Below, piece after piece: positions 1 through 8,473 of a stretch of DNA of 33,975 bases. This stretch comes from Cytophagaceae bacterium (lineage in GTDB: Bacteria; Bacteroidota; Bacteroidia; Flavobacteriales; Flavobacteriaceae): NCBI GenBank assembly GCA_002712765.1, contig PAUP01000051.1, forward strand, positions 1 through 33,975, given 5' to 3'. Both the position numbers and the translations under genes were made by a program. Positions within the stretch are counted from its first letter, which is position 1. The number at the start of each line of letters is the position of its first letter. Below the pieces are notes generated by a model. It searched no databases and was not told the origin of the DNA. It was given only the letters and a program-made list of their open reading frames with translations.

Positions 1-225
1 GTGAGGTTCACGACCGCAGGGAGAGCGCAGCGGTAAACCGAACTTGTGAGGTTCACGACCACCGGGAGAGCGCAGCGGTAAACCGAACTTGTGAGGTTCA
101 CGACCACAGGAAGAGCGCAGCGGTAAACCGAACTTGTGAGGTTCACGACCGCAGGGAGAGCGCAGCGGTAAACCGAACTTGTGAGGTTCACGACCACAAG
201 GAGAGCGCAGCGTTAAACCACGGTT
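1..225. repeat. Tandem array of 45-bp repeats (array 1)
   Basis: Five head-to-tail copies of a 45-bp unit start at 1, 46, 91, 136 and 181. Each begins GTGAGGTTCACGACC, continues with a variable A/G/C-rich patch and GAGAGCGCAGCG, and ends near TAAACCGAACTT. Copies 1 and 4 are identical; the others differ mainly at positions 16-21. The last copy decays after its TTAAACC. There are no spacers between units, so this is not a CRISPR array. The array probably continues left of base 1. The same family recurs at 14551-14766. Confidence 0.95.
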
Positions 226-252
226 AAACCTTCTTTTTGTCAATATTGGACC

Positions 253-993
253 TTATGCAACTTGTACCACAAAAAGTTTGACTAAGGTGATAATTCCTAT
301 TATTAGAATGAGGTATAGTGATAAGTTTCTAAACTTAGACTGCGGTATATAGACGAGAATCTTTTTTCCTATAAAAGAACCTACTAAGCCAATAAGCAAT
401 AAAAATGGGACATATTTGAGATCATGCTTGTGTATATATCCATTATTGTAGTACACAAATGTTCTCGAAAAATCTATCATAAAATCAATAAAAGCCGATG
501 TTGCTATAAAGACACTTTTTTCTAAGTTAAAAGCAGCCATGGTCAAACCGCGAATCGCTCCACCAGTACCTAGTAAACCAGCCGAAAATCCTGATAGTGC
601 ACCCCCAATTACTGCATTTTTGTTTTTTGCAGGAACGACAATCTTGTTCTTAATTAAAAAAAAGGCACTTAGACCTACCAGAAACAGGCCTAGAAATATT
701 TCTAAAAAGTAGGTATTCAAAAATTTTGAAAGAAGACCTCCTAAAACGACAAAAACAACAGATGGAAGCCCTATGTATACTAACAGTCTTTTGTGTAACC
801 CCTTTTTAAAAAGAAAAATTTTACTCAAATTACTAGACAGGTGAAAAATTGCTGTCAGTCCTAAAACCGAGTAAAAATCAAAATAAAAATTTCCTAAAGG
901 CACAAAAAAAACTGATGAACCAAAACCGCCAATGGTACCTATAATTTCGGCCACTAGTGCTAAAAGTAAAAAGACATAATTAATATCTCTCAT
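253..993 (-). CDS. TauE/SafE (TSUP) family membrane exporter
   Basis: This 246-aa protein is almost entirely hydrophobic, with about seven or eight membrane spans. It shows the internal two-fold repeat of the TSUP family: a glycine-rich loop near residues 18-28 (GTIGGFGSS) and a second near 140-149 (GLLGTGGAIRG). Family members move sulfite, sulfonates or other small organic anions across the inner membrane; the substrate cannot be read from the sequence. It begins 43 nt after the universal stress protein gene on the same strand, so the two may be co-transcribed. The ATG at 991-993 is the natural start. Confidence is high for the family and low for the substrate. Confidence 0.9.
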   Translation of the reverse strand: MRDINYVFLLLALVAEIIGTIGGFGSSVFFVPLGNFYFDFYSVLGLTAIFHLSSNLSKIFLFKKGLHKRLLVYIGLPSVVFVVLGGLLSKFLNTYFLEIFLGLFLVGLSAFFLIKNKIVVPAKNKNAVIGGALSGFSAGLLGTGGAIRGLTMAAFNLEKSVFIATSAFIDFMIDFSRTFVYYNNGYIHKHDLKYVPFLLLIGLVGSFIGKKILVYIPQSKFRNLSLYLILIIGIITLVKLFVVQVA

Positions 994-1036
994 TTCACTT
1001 TAGAATTGGTTAATAACGCACAATGTACTGCAGGAG

Positions 1037-1873
1037 TTAGTGCTTTAGAAACAAAGTTGGTCTTTCTATATTAAGAATGATATCAGATACTCCAGAGGAA
1101 GCAACCAATCGATGCAGTAGTGATTGTGGCTGGGTGAGCACCACATTAAACTGAGCATGGGTAACGGCATCAACAGTTTTTAACAAACTTCCCTTTTGTA
1201 CCTCTGCTTCTGGCATTTTAAAATAAGGAATGTCTTTTTGGTCAAAATCGCGAGCAATAGCAGCCAGTTCTTCCTGTTGATGTATAGGGTCGTTTTGTGA
1301 TAACCGCAATACACTCACCTCTAATTTATCGTTGGGAAAAAGATCAACTAGTTTCTGGGCCATCCCAGAGTTGTATACATTAGATTGATCAAGCACCAAT
1401 AGGACTTTTGATGTTTTCTCGTACCTATACCCTTTAGGAACAATTAGTACAGGACAGGCCACATTGCGCAGCACGCGCGTACTGTGTGAGCCAAATATAC
1501 GTTCGATCAAATTGGAGGTGCCATCTGCACCCATGACGATATAATCTATATGATAGTTTTCTACCGCTTGTTGAATAGCATCTGTAAAAACGTCATAATC
1601 TGTCAAAGCAGAAAAGAGATAGTTCTCTTCCTTATACCTAGACCTCAAGTCACTTACCAAATGCTGTAGCTGAGTTTTAGAATCAGATAATATACTATCA
1701 TAGATGGCCTGTTGAGGTTTGGCAGCCATAAGATCATCTGAGGTATAGGACCACACTTTAACGATGTTTAAAAAGTTAAAATGACAGGCCTGACCTCGGC
1801 ATAATTGAAGTGTATAATCTATGGCGTTTTTTGAATAAGATTCAAAATTTGAAAGAATCAATATATTTTTCAT
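1037..1873 (-). CDS. Universal stress protein, tandem UspA domains
   Basis: The protein has 278 aa, the usual length for a two-domain Usp of Bacteroidota. The N-terminal domain (about 1-147) carries the ATP-binding signature G-x2-G-x9-G-(S/T) at residues 115-129, with GADG followed by FGSHS and then the usual CPVLIVP strand. The C-terminal domain (about 155-278) keeps the fold pattern, starting KVLLVLD and ending PTLFLKH. It lacks the glycine signature, so it is probably a non-binding partner half. It is a cytosolic stress or energy-status protein. The TauE-type gene follows on the same strand. A TATTTTTG -7 element lies 17 nt before the ATG. Confidence 0.93.
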   Translation of the reverse strand: MKNILILSNFESYSKNAIDYTLQLCRGQACHFNFLNIVKVWSYTSDDLMAAKPQQAIYDSILSDSKTQLQHLVSDLRSRYKEENYLFSALTDYDVFTDAIQQAVENYHIDYIVMGADGTSNLIERIFGSHSTRVLRNVACPVLIVPKGYRYEKTSKVLLVLDQSNVYNSGMAQKLVDLFPNDKLEVSVLRLSQNDPIHQQEELAAIARDFDQKDIPYFKMPEAEVQKGSLLKTVDAVTHAQFNVVLTQPQSLLHRLVASSGVSDIILNIERPTLFLKH

Positions 1874-1890
1874 AAGCTACAGTCTATATT

Positions 1891-1898
1891 CAAAAATA
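1891..1898 (-). promoter_or_regulatory. Bacteroidota -7 promoter element before the Usp gene
   Basis: Read on the minus strand this is TATTTTTG, an exact fit to TAnnTTTG. It lies 17 nt upstream of the ATG at 1873. No convincing -33 TTG/TTTG was found at the expected distance, so the call rests on one element plus position. Confidence 0.45.
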
Positions 1899-1965
1899 AA
1901 CTTCCTGATTGGGAATGGGTATGAGAATTGTCAGTAAGGCTATTTCTTCTAAAGACTTTTATAGC

Positions 1966-2841
1966 TTATATCTTAAAACGAATCCCTGTTCTAAGATAAA
2001 GAGTAGACTGCGTATTTAAGGTTAACACATCTTCTCTATTTCTATCTCTGAAATTATTACCCACCGAAAAAATATAGGCACTTCGCGCATACAATTGCCA
2101 ATGCTTAGTCAAGTGATACTCGTATTGTAACCCACCTATAATTAGGGATAAGTTAATGCTTCTTGCAATTTGTTCTTGACCAAGAGGTACGCCATTTTGT
2201 ACATTTGCCGTAAAACCATCTAGCTGGGCAAAGGCTTTTAATCGGTGCTTTGCCGAAAAGTGATATTGTAAGTTCGACTTTGGAACCCCTAAATTATACG
2301 ACCATTTCTCACTCCATTTGTAGTAGAAGTTGACATAGGGCAATGGAAAATTAAATCCTCGATTCCCAGAATAAGAGATTCCAAGGACCAAACGCTTTTT
2401 GCGTACTTCGTCCAATGCGTATTCTTTAATCATCAATAAATCTATCGAGAAAAATACGTCGTCGATAGTAAGCTCTTTGGCTGTCAAATTCGTACTCACC
2501 CCAGGGCTAAAACGTCCTCCAAAACGCCACTCTTTATTAATTTTTTGAGTGTATCCTATGACAAAATCCAGCAATTGAAAATCATTCACTTCTTCTCGAT
2601 CAAAAGGAAGATTTTCGTCTTCAAAAGTTATTTGAATGTTGCTGTAATCAAGTCCTAGTAACAGGTAGGTCTGATTATCATTGAGTTTTATAGGTGCATT
2701 AAAAAGAATTCGAGATCTGGTGTATTCCACATCAGAGCCTTTAGAAGGAATGATGGTAAAGTCAGCCCGTGCCAAATCATTCAATTGAGCAAAGATTTGG
2801 GTAGTACAGACCAGTAAGCATAAAATAAAAAAGTTCTTCAT
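1966..2841 (-). CDS. Outer-membrane beta-barrel protein, DUF6268-like
   Basis: This 291-aa protein has a signal peptide (MKNFFILCLL to the AQ near residue 19) and many alternating amphipathic strands rich in aromatic residues. It ends in the barrel-like LRTGIRFKI. Phrases such as NKEWRFGGRFSPGVS and the strand layout fit the DUF6268 family of Bacteroidota outer-membrane proteins; I name the family from general resemblance. Start choice: an in-frame TTG at 2859 would lie inside the promoter's TACTTTTG, so the ATG at 2841, which begins a good signal peptide, is used. It is divergent from the efflux pump gene. Its molecular role is unknown. Confidence 0.75.
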   Translation of the reverse strand: MKNFFILCLLVCTTQIFAQLNDLARADFTIIPSKGSDVEYTRSRILFNAPIKLNDNQTYLLLGLDYSNIQITFEDENLPFDREEVNDFQLLDFVIGYTQKINKEWRFGGRFSPGVSTNLTAKELTIDDVFFSIDLLMIKEYALDEVRKKRLVLGISYSGNRGFNFPLPYVNFYYKWSEKWSYNLGVPKSNLQYHFSAKHRLKAFAQLDGFTANVQNGVPLGQEQIARSINLSLIIGGLQYEYHLTKHWQLYARSAYIFSVGNNFRDRNREDVLTLNTQSTLYLRTGIRFKI

Positions 2842-2856
2842 AGACAGTATTCGCTG

Positions 2857-2864
2857 CAAAAGTA
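2857..2864 (-). promoter_or_regulatory. -7 promoter element before the barrel protein gene
   Basis: The minus-strand reading is TACTTTTG, matching TAnnTTTG exactly, 15 nt before the ATG at 2841. It overlaps the alternative TTG start at 2859, which argues against that start. No clear -33 box was seen. Confidence 0.5.
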
Positions 2865-3009
2865 GGTGATGGAAGTTAAGAAATACCCCGTTAAAAGCTT
2901 TTAAAAAGACATTTAAACTTTAATGTAATCGAATTAAAAACATGCCTATAACCATCAATTAAGTAGTTTTTAAAGCGTCTTATTTTAACAGTGTTCCTTA
3001 TCCAATGAT

Positions 3010-3017
3010 TACTTTTG
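3010..3017 (+). promoter_or_regulatory. -7 promoter element very close to the efflux gene start
   Basis: TACTTTTG matches TAnnTTTG exactly and ends only 4 nt before the ATG at 3022. If transcription starts the usual few bases downstream, the mRNA would be leaderless or nearly so. The -33 region is weak. Confidence 0.5.
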
Positions 3018-3021
3018 CACT

Positions 3022-4251
3022 ATGACTCATCCTTCTTCAAAGTCTCAATTTGAATTTATCGCTTTAATGGCGAGTTTAATGTCTGTGGTAGCATTGGCCA
3101 TTGATGCCATACTGCCAGCGCTTGATGTTATTGGACTACAAATTGGTACTCAACTTGCCGTAGATAATCAATTACTGGTGACCATGATATTTTTGGGGTT
3201 GGGTATAGGTCCTTTGCTCTTTGGTCCACTATCAGATAGTAAAGGTCGAAAACCTATAGTATATATAGGTTTTGCCTTGTTCCTTTTTGCCAGTCTGATT
3301 TGTGTATTTGCCGATAGCCTAGAGGTGATGGTAATGGGTAGAATACTTCAAGGTATTGGTCTCTCTGCTCCAAGAACCATGGCTATTGCCATTATTCGCG
3401 ATAAGTATAGCGGAGATTATATGGCGCGTATTATGTCTTTTGTCACCGTGGTATTTTTATTGATTCCTATAATAGCACCAGCTTTAGGAAAATTTATTTT
3501 GGATTTTTATGATTGGCAAGGCATTTTTTATGTCCAAATGGGTATAAGTGGTTTGGTGGCTTTGTGGTTCTGGCGAAGACAAGAAGAGTCCCTCGCTCCA
3601 GAGAATAAGAAAGCGCTCAAACGCGTGTTGTTTATCAACGGTTTAAAAGAAATCTTCAAACACAAAACGACAGTTGGATATACGATTATTTCCGGATTTA
3701 TTACAGGATCGTTTATGGTCTATCTCAGTAGTTCACAACAAATATTTGAAAATCAATACGGACTTGAAAAAGAGTTTCCATTCATATTTGCAGGATTGGC
3801 TATCGCTATTGGAAGCGCCATATTTTTAAATGCCAATTTGGTTATGCGTTTCGGAATGAAGAACATTATTACTGCTTCTCTAATCGCCTATTTTCTTATT
3901 TCGATAACTTATGTTGTGATTTTTAATAATCAATCAAATCCAGATATTGCTGTTTTATTAGCTTTCTTTGCTATACAATTTTTTGCCATAGGTTTTATGT
4001 TTGGTAATCTTCGCGCTATGGCTATGGAAGCCGTAGGTCATATCGCTGGTATGGCAGCGGCAATAACTGGTTTTATCAGTACCTTAATGGCTGTGGCTAT
4101 TAGTACGTTTATAGGTCGATTTATTGATCAAACAGTTATGCCACTTTTTTTAGGGTTTTCGATAAGTGCCCTCTGTTCTATTGCGATTCTGTTGTATTTA
4201 CAAAAAAGTACTCCAAGGGTAAAACGCAACCTAGCGGCTACAAACTCTTAA
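3022..4251 (+). CDS. Bcr/CflA-family MFS drug efflux transporter
   Basis: This 409-aa inner-membrane protein has twelve predicted spans. The major-facilitator motif A is clear at residues 68-78 (GPLSDSKGRKP). Before it, helix 1 carries the Bcr/CflA-like AIDAILPAL, and helix 4 has GRILQGIGLSAPR. The family exports drugs or metabolites by proton antiport; bicyclomycin and chloramphenicol are classic substrates of relatives. The substrate here cannot be inferred. A TPMT-like methyltransferase starts 9 nt downstream and is probably co-transcribed, which hints at a shared role in handling toxic small molecules. Confidence is high for the family. Confidence 0.93.
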   Translation: MTHPSSKSQFEFIALMASLMSVVALAIDAILPALDVIGLQIGTQLAVDNQLLVTMIFLGLGIGPLLFGPLSDSKGRKPIVYIGFALFLFASLICVFADSLEVMVMGRILQGIGLSAPRTMAIAIIRDKYSGDYMARIMSFVTVVFLLIPIIAPALGKFILDFYDWQGIFYVQMGISGLVALWFWRRQEESLAPENKKALKRVLFINGLKEIFKHKTTVGYTIISGFITGSFMVYLSSSQQIFENQYGLEKEFPFIFAGLAIAIGSAIFLNANLVMRFGMKNIITASLIAYFLISITYVVIFNNQSNPDIAVLLAFFAIQFFAIGFMFGNLRAMAMEAVGHIAGMAAAITGFISTLMAVAISTFIGRFIDQTVMPLFLGFSISALCSIAILLYLQKSTPRVKRNLAATNS

Positions 4252-4260
4252 TCCCAAACT

Positions 4261-4863
4261 ATGAAGGCTTTTAGAAATTACACCACTTCTAATTACTGGC
4301 AAGATCGTTACGAGCAAGGTGACATCCCTTGGGATTTAGGAAAAATCTCCCCTCCCATTAAAAATTATATGGATCAGGTAGACGACAAAGAGTTGTGTAT
4401 TCTTATTCCTGGTGCTGGACATGCCTATGAGGCAGCCTACTTACATCAACAAGGGTTTACAAATGTATATGTAGCAGATATTGCGGCCGCTCCTCTAGCT
4501 GCATTTAAAAAAAGTCATCCAACATTCCCAGCAGCCCACTTATTACATCAGGATTTTTTTACCCTCGATATACAGTTTGATTTGATCATTGAGCAAACCT
4601 TTTTTTGTGCGTTACCACCCAATTTACGCCCAGCATATGTCGTAAAAATGAAGCAGCTCTTGAGGAGTAGCGGTGCAATAATTGGTCTTCTTTTTGACGC
4701 GCCGCTTTATGAGGATCATCCACCATTTGGTGGTAGTAGTAACGAATATAAGGCCTTATTTTCGCCTCACTTTACCATACAAAAAATGCAAAGAGCTCAA
4801 GATTCTGTACCTGCAAGATTAGGTCGAGAACTGTTTATTGAACTCATACCTAAAAAACTATAA
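4261..4863 (+). CDS. Thiopurine S-methyltransferase-like SAM-dependent methyltransferase
   Basis: The 200-aa cytosolic protein starts with the TPMT-family signature YWQDRYEQGDIPWDLG at residues 12-27. SAM motif I is LIPGAGHAYEA at 48-58, an acidic motif II sits around VADIAAAPL, and EQTFFCALPP follows. Length and order fit the bacterial TPMT/HOL-type family, which methylates thiols, halides or metalloid compounds; the actual acceptor is unknown. It lies 9 nt after the MFS exporter stop, with no promoter between them, so it is likely the second gene of a two-gene operon. The C-terminal RLGRELFIELIPKK strand is intact. Confidence 0.88.
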   Translation: MKAFRNYTTSNYWQDRYEQGDIPWDLGKISPPIKNYMDQVDDKELCILIPGAGHAYEAAYLHQQGFTNVYVADIAAAPLAAFKKSHPTFPAAHLLHQDFFTLDIQFDLIIEQTFFCALPPNLRPAYVVKMKQLLRSSGAIIGLLFDAPLYEDHPPFGGSSNEYKALFSPHFTIQKMQRAQDSVPARLGRELFIELIPKKL

Positions 4864-4955
4864 CATTGCTTGTGTGCGGTATCTATAGTCATTAAAAAGC
4901 CCTATGTCTATATCTTATATATCAGACAATGTATTTAAGGGCGTATTCAGAACTA

Positions 4956-5102
4956 TTAATCCTTATGCTCCTGCTGAAGTTTTAATTTTCCGTCATCACT
5001 TAATTCAAATTCGCGTTTAGGGATCACTCGTCTAAAATTAGAAGAACGTCTATAAGGATCCTGAAAGTCGGCATGCTTTTTATTTGGGATGTCAGTTTTC
5101 AT
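4956..5102 (-). CDS. Small 48-aa hydrophilic protein
   Basis: This short gene in a 455-bp gap (4864-5318) encodes MKTDIPNKKHADFQDPYRRS and then a lysine/glutamate-rich tail ending LQQEHKD. It has no signal peptide or membrane span. In its favour are a clean ATG, a balanced charged composition and codon use like the neighbours. Against it are its size and the lack of a clear promoter. I do not recognise a family with certainty. In the rest of the gap, 4864-4955 shows no gene or terminator, and 5103-5318 is AT-rich with a weak imperfect inverted repeat around 5166-5193. Confidence 0.55.
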   Translation of the reverse strand: MKTDIPNKKHADFQDPYRRSSNFRRVIPKREFELSDDGKLKLQQEHKD

Positions 5103-5318
5103 AGCGGGTGCTTTTATAAAATTGGTGTACTAAGTTATTTAGAAAATCAATACAGCTAACCCTTAAACTGTTATTTCACAGTAATTTAACACCTTTGTTT
5201 AAGTCTAAAATCACAGGCTCAAGCTCGGCATTTTTGCCCTTTAATAGGTAAGAGAATTAAAAATATCTAATGTCGTTTTTAAAATTAGGATAAAATTTAT
5301 GCCCTAAAAAAATTGGCT

Positions 5319-5663
5319 TTATTGTAATCTAAGATAGATCGCATACTGTCTATCAGATAGAATTTTGTTAAGCGCACTGTCAAAAAGCCGCTTTTTCTTC
5401 TCGTAACTCATCGCTTTTTTGGACTGTGGTGTTTGCCCTTTGGCAGGACGTAGTCTATGCTGGCTTAGCAGCCGCCCCACTTGTTTTTTTTGTGTTTCAT
5501 CAAGTTTAAGATGTTCAACAAAAAGCTGGAGCGAAGCATCCTCTGTCAACTTAATTTTAACGTCACTAGTCGTTGTTTGCTTGCGATCATTAGAATAGGT
5601 TACGCGCTGTGCAACGCTGTGTTGTGCCATAAATAATGTCAATAGAAAAAGTAAAACTTTCAT
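5319..5663 (-). CDS. Small secreted helical protein, possibly Spy/CpxP-like
   Basis: This 114-aa protein begins with a signal peptide (MKVLLFLLTLFMAQHSVAQ), so the mature form of about 95 residues is periplasmic. The rest is charged and helical. LKLDETQKKQVGRLL is followed about 35 residues later by FDSALNKILSDRQYAIYLRL. That spacing of Leu-x-x-x-Gln motifs recalls the LTxxQ repeats of Spy/CpxP periplasmic chaperones, but this is resemblance only. It lies about 100 nt downstream of the ppc gene, beyond a terminator hairpin, so it is probably transcribed separately. Confidence 0.65.
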   Translation of the reverse strand: MKVLLFLLTLFMAQHSVAQRVTYSNDRKQTTTSDVKIKLTEDASLQLFVEHLKLDETQKKQVGRLLSQHRLRPAKGQTPQSKKAMSYEKKKRLFDSALNKILSDRQYAIYLRLQ

Positions 5664-5737
5664 AAGCCCCCGTTTTTATGAAGTATAAAAATACAGACAA
5701 ATGCTCAAAAAAATTCATAAATAACTGAATTTCAGAC

Positions 5738-5758
5738 AAAAAGGGGCAATTACCCCTT
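5738..5758 (-). terminator. Rho-independent terminator downstream of ppc
   Basis: On the minus strand a perfect stem AAGGGG / CCCCTT with a six-base loop is followed by TTTTTG. It starts about 6 nt past the ppc stop codon. Confidence 0.85.
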
Positions 5759-5763
5759 CTGTA

Positions 5764-8343
5764 TTAGGCCGAATTCCTACTGGCATTTATATTCCCAAAA
5801 AGAGATCGAGTAACCATTTTTTCAAAGAGATCGAGACGTGCTGTTTGCTGGCCGTCTTTATGTAAATTTTGAATTTCGCGTAAAGCGTATTGCTGTATGG
5901 TCAATAAAGGCAGTACGATGCGTTCTCGTTCTTCTATTGAGGCTTTACCCGCTTTTTCATTTTCCATAAGTTCATCCATTCGGGCTACAGCAAGCATGAG
6001 TTTTTTACTCTTTTGATACTCCTCAAAAATACCACTCCAAAATTCGCCAAAGGCCTCATCTTCTCGCATATAAGCAGTCAATCCAAAAAAGGATTTGGTC
6101 AAACTCATCATGCTGTTTTCAAGTAAAGCTCTAAAAAAAGTACTATTGCGATATAGCGTTCTTACTTCTTCCAATCGCCCTGCTTTTTCAAATTTTTCTA
6201 AAGCGGTGCCCAAGCCATAAAAGCCAGGTACATTTTGTTTTAATTGACTCCAAGATCCTACAAAAGGAATCGCGCGAAGATCAGAGAAGATCAATTCACT
6301 TTTGGACGAACGCTTACTGGGCCTGCTTCCGATATTGGTTTTTGCGTAGTATTTTAGGGTGCTCATCCGTTCGAGGTAAGGCAAAAACATAGGGTGCTGT
6401 TTAAATTGAGTATATGCCTTATAACTAGCCGATGCCAATTCTTCTATAGTCATCCTATCGCCATAACTCAAATCGTTATGGCTAGAGGCAAAGACTTCAT
6501 TGGCAACACCACTGCTCAATAATTGTTCGAGATTGTATTGGCAGGAGTCAAGAGTTCCAAAATTAGAACTTATGGTTTGCCCTTGTACGGTTATTTGAAT
6601 CTCTTGGGCCTCTATCTTTGAACCTAAAGAAGCATAAAACTGATGCGTTTTCCCACCTCCTCTGGCTGGTGGTCCTCCTCGCCCATCAAAAAACAAGACC
6701 GTAATATCATAGGCTCGTGACATAACAGTTAGCGCTTCTTTGGCCTTAAAAATACTCCAATTGGCCATGAGATAACCCCCATCTTTAGTCCCATCAGAAA
6801 AACCTAGCATAATCGTTTGCCTATTACCTCTGCGCTTAAGATGTGCGCTGTAAGTGGGATTGGTATACAAGGCTTCCATGACTTTAGGAGCGTTGATAAG
6901 ATCAGGAACTGTTTCAAATAGTGGTACGACATCGGCCGTAGGTGTAGACCAATCACAAAAACGCAAAAAGGTAAATGCTTGCATAATGTGCAAAGCTGTC
7001 TGAGAATTACTAATAATATATCTATTACATCCTTTTTCACCATTTTCGGCTTGTATGGTTTTCATTGCATATATAGACCCAAGTGTTTTGGTAACCACAG
7101 TATCTTGAAAAGCCTCTGGGTCTAATTTGGCTGTAGCCGAATTTAGAAAAGTGATTTGCTCTTGTTCTGACAGTTGGAGATATCCCTCAGGAAAAATATG
7201 CTGCCCATCTTTTTTGGCATGAGTGACCAGATGGGTAAATACTTGCTCGTGTATGCTCGAGTCCTGTCGTATATCTAAACTAGCAAAGTGCAATCCAAAC
7301 AATTCAACCTTGTGTATTAGGCTATTAATCTTGTCGAGATACAGACCCTGATGTTTGTTGCCCACGATCGATCGCACCTCTTTAAGATGCTCTAAAATCA
7401 TAGCTTGGCTCAGTTTAGGCGGGGCTTCAGAGAGTAATTCTTGATATAAATCTGCTTCCAATTTGGCGAGAATATCGGTGGTTCCTACAAAGGTAATTCG
7501 ACGGCGCAAGGCCCGTAAATCTCTGTAGTAATTGCGCAGTACACTAGAGCGCAGTCTTCGGGCTACTTTTAAGGTAATCTCGGTAGTGACAAAGGGATTG
7601 CCATCGCGATCTCCTCCAGGCCAAAAACCTAATTCTATGGGCGTATTACGAATAGATTCGTCTTGAATAATATGAGTTTGTAGGTAATCGTAAATATATC
7701 CCGCACTGTGGTAAAAGACATTTTCAAGATACCAAATCAAACTTACCGCCTCATCATAAGGCGTTGGTTTTTCTTTTTTGAAGAATGGTGTTTTGCCCAA
7801 TTGAGCCAACAATAACCTGATCTCATCCAAGCGATCGTCACGTATGGCCTTACTCAGGTCATTTATAATACCTAAGACTTCTCCGGGGTAAAACTGTGTA
7901 GGGTGGGCCGTTAATACTGGGCGAATTTTAAATCGATTGAGATAGGCAACCAGCTCTTCTTGTTTACCCAGAGCCTCTGCCTCTTCTTTGATATTGCGCA
8001 AGGTCCCTCTACCATCCATATTATTAACCAGCCTGTAACTCGCATCTTCTATGGCATCAAATAGGACAACCTGTCGCTCGATGTATTGTATAAAACGAAA
8101 TAACAGATCCAAACGTTCTTTGTCTGACACATCTCTTAAATAACGATCAAAAAAGTAATTTACAATTTGGGTTGGGTTTTTTTGCTCTTGATACCCGCGA
8201 GTACAAATTTGATGAAATAAAGGCAATAACACCCCTGTATTAGAAATACCGTCAAAGGGCAAGGTCATAAATATGCCGTTAAAGACATCATATTTTGCTT
8301 TGACAGCTGTTTGAAACCGATCGTATTTGGGAAGCCTTGACAT
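5764..8343 (-). CDS. ppc: Phosphoenolpyruvate carboxylase
   Basis: This 859-aa cytosolic enzyme carboxylates PEP with bicarbonate to oxaloacetate, replenishing the TCA cycle. Diagnostic motifs appear in order: TAHPT at 145-149 (catalytic His), GFWPGGDRDGNP at 239-250, LDIRQDSS at 356-363, GFSDGTKDGG at 514-523, the glycine/arginine loop FFDGRGGPPARGGG at 551-564, and RAIPFVGSW near 691. The length is normal and there is no N-terminal regulatory serine extension. The C-terminus reads NASRNSA rather than the common QNTG, so the terminal glycine is replaced by alanine. The penultimate-region asparagine, which helps bind the inhibitor aspartate in E. coli, is kept. It is monocistronic, with its own terminator. 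Confidence 0.97.
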   Translation of the reverse strand: MSRLPKYDRFQTAVKAKYDVFNGIFMTLPFDGISNTGVLLPLFHQICTRGYQEQKNPTQIVNYFFDRYLRDVSDKERLDLLFRFIQYIERQVVLFDAIEDASYRLVNNMDGRGTLRNIKEEAEALGKQEELVAYLNRFKIRPVLTAHPTQFYPGEVLGIINDLSKAIRDDRLDEIRLLLAQLGKTPFFKKEKPTPYDEAVSLIWYLENVFYHSAGYIYDYLQTHIIQDESIRNTPIELGFWPGGDRDGNPFVTTEITLKVARRLRSSVLRNYYRDLRALRRRITFVGTTDILAKLEADLYQELLSEAPPKLSQAMILEHLKEVRSIVGNKHQGLYLDKINSLIHKVELFGLHFASLDIRQDSSIHEQVFTHLVTHAKKDGQHIFPEGYLQLSEQEQITFLNSATAKLDPEAFQDTVVTKTLGSIYAMKTIQAENGEKGCNRYIISNSQTALHIMQAFTFLRFCDWSTPTADVVPLFETVPDLINAPKVMEALYTNPTYSAHLKRRGNRQTIMLGFSDGTKDGGYLMANWSIFKAKEALTVMSRAYDITVLFFDGRGGPPARGGGKTHQFYASLGSKIEAQEIQITVQGQTISSNFGTLDSCQYNLEQLLSSGVANEVFASSHNDLSYGDRMTIEELASASYKAYTQFKQHPMFLPYLERMSTLKYYAKTNIGSRPSKRSSKSELIFSDLRAIPFVGSWSQLKQNVPGFYGLGTALEKFEKAGRLEEVRTLYRNSTFFRALLENSMMSLTKSFFGLTAYMREDEAFGEFWSGIFEEYQKSKKLMLAVARMDELMENEKAGKASIEERERIVLPLLTIQQYALREIQNLHKDGQQTARLDLFEKMVTRSLFGNINASRNSA

Positions 8344-8444
8344 AATTTTTTACAGTGAAATTATTAATTAAAAACACCAAAGTCTAGCCTGCATCACCTT
8401 TTTTACAATTTCATAAAAAACTAGCGTTATCAATACGTAATCTT

Positions 8445-8452
8445 TATTTTTG
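8445..8452 (+). promoter_or_regulatory. -7 promoter element before the DUF4159 operon
   Basis: TATTTTTG matches TAnnTTTG and lies 21 nt before the ATG at 8474. It would drive the four-gene run ending at 11920. No good -33 box was seen. Confidence 0.45.
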
Positions 8453-8473
8453 ATAAAGCCTTGACCCATATTT

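Noticed and set aside
1-225. Possible CRISPR array.
   Set aside because: Units are contiguous with no unique spacers, the same family recurs elsewhere in the same contiguous form, and no cas gene is present.
4864-4955. Search for a terminator after the TPMT-like gene.
   Set aside because: No GC-containing stem followed by a T-run was found.
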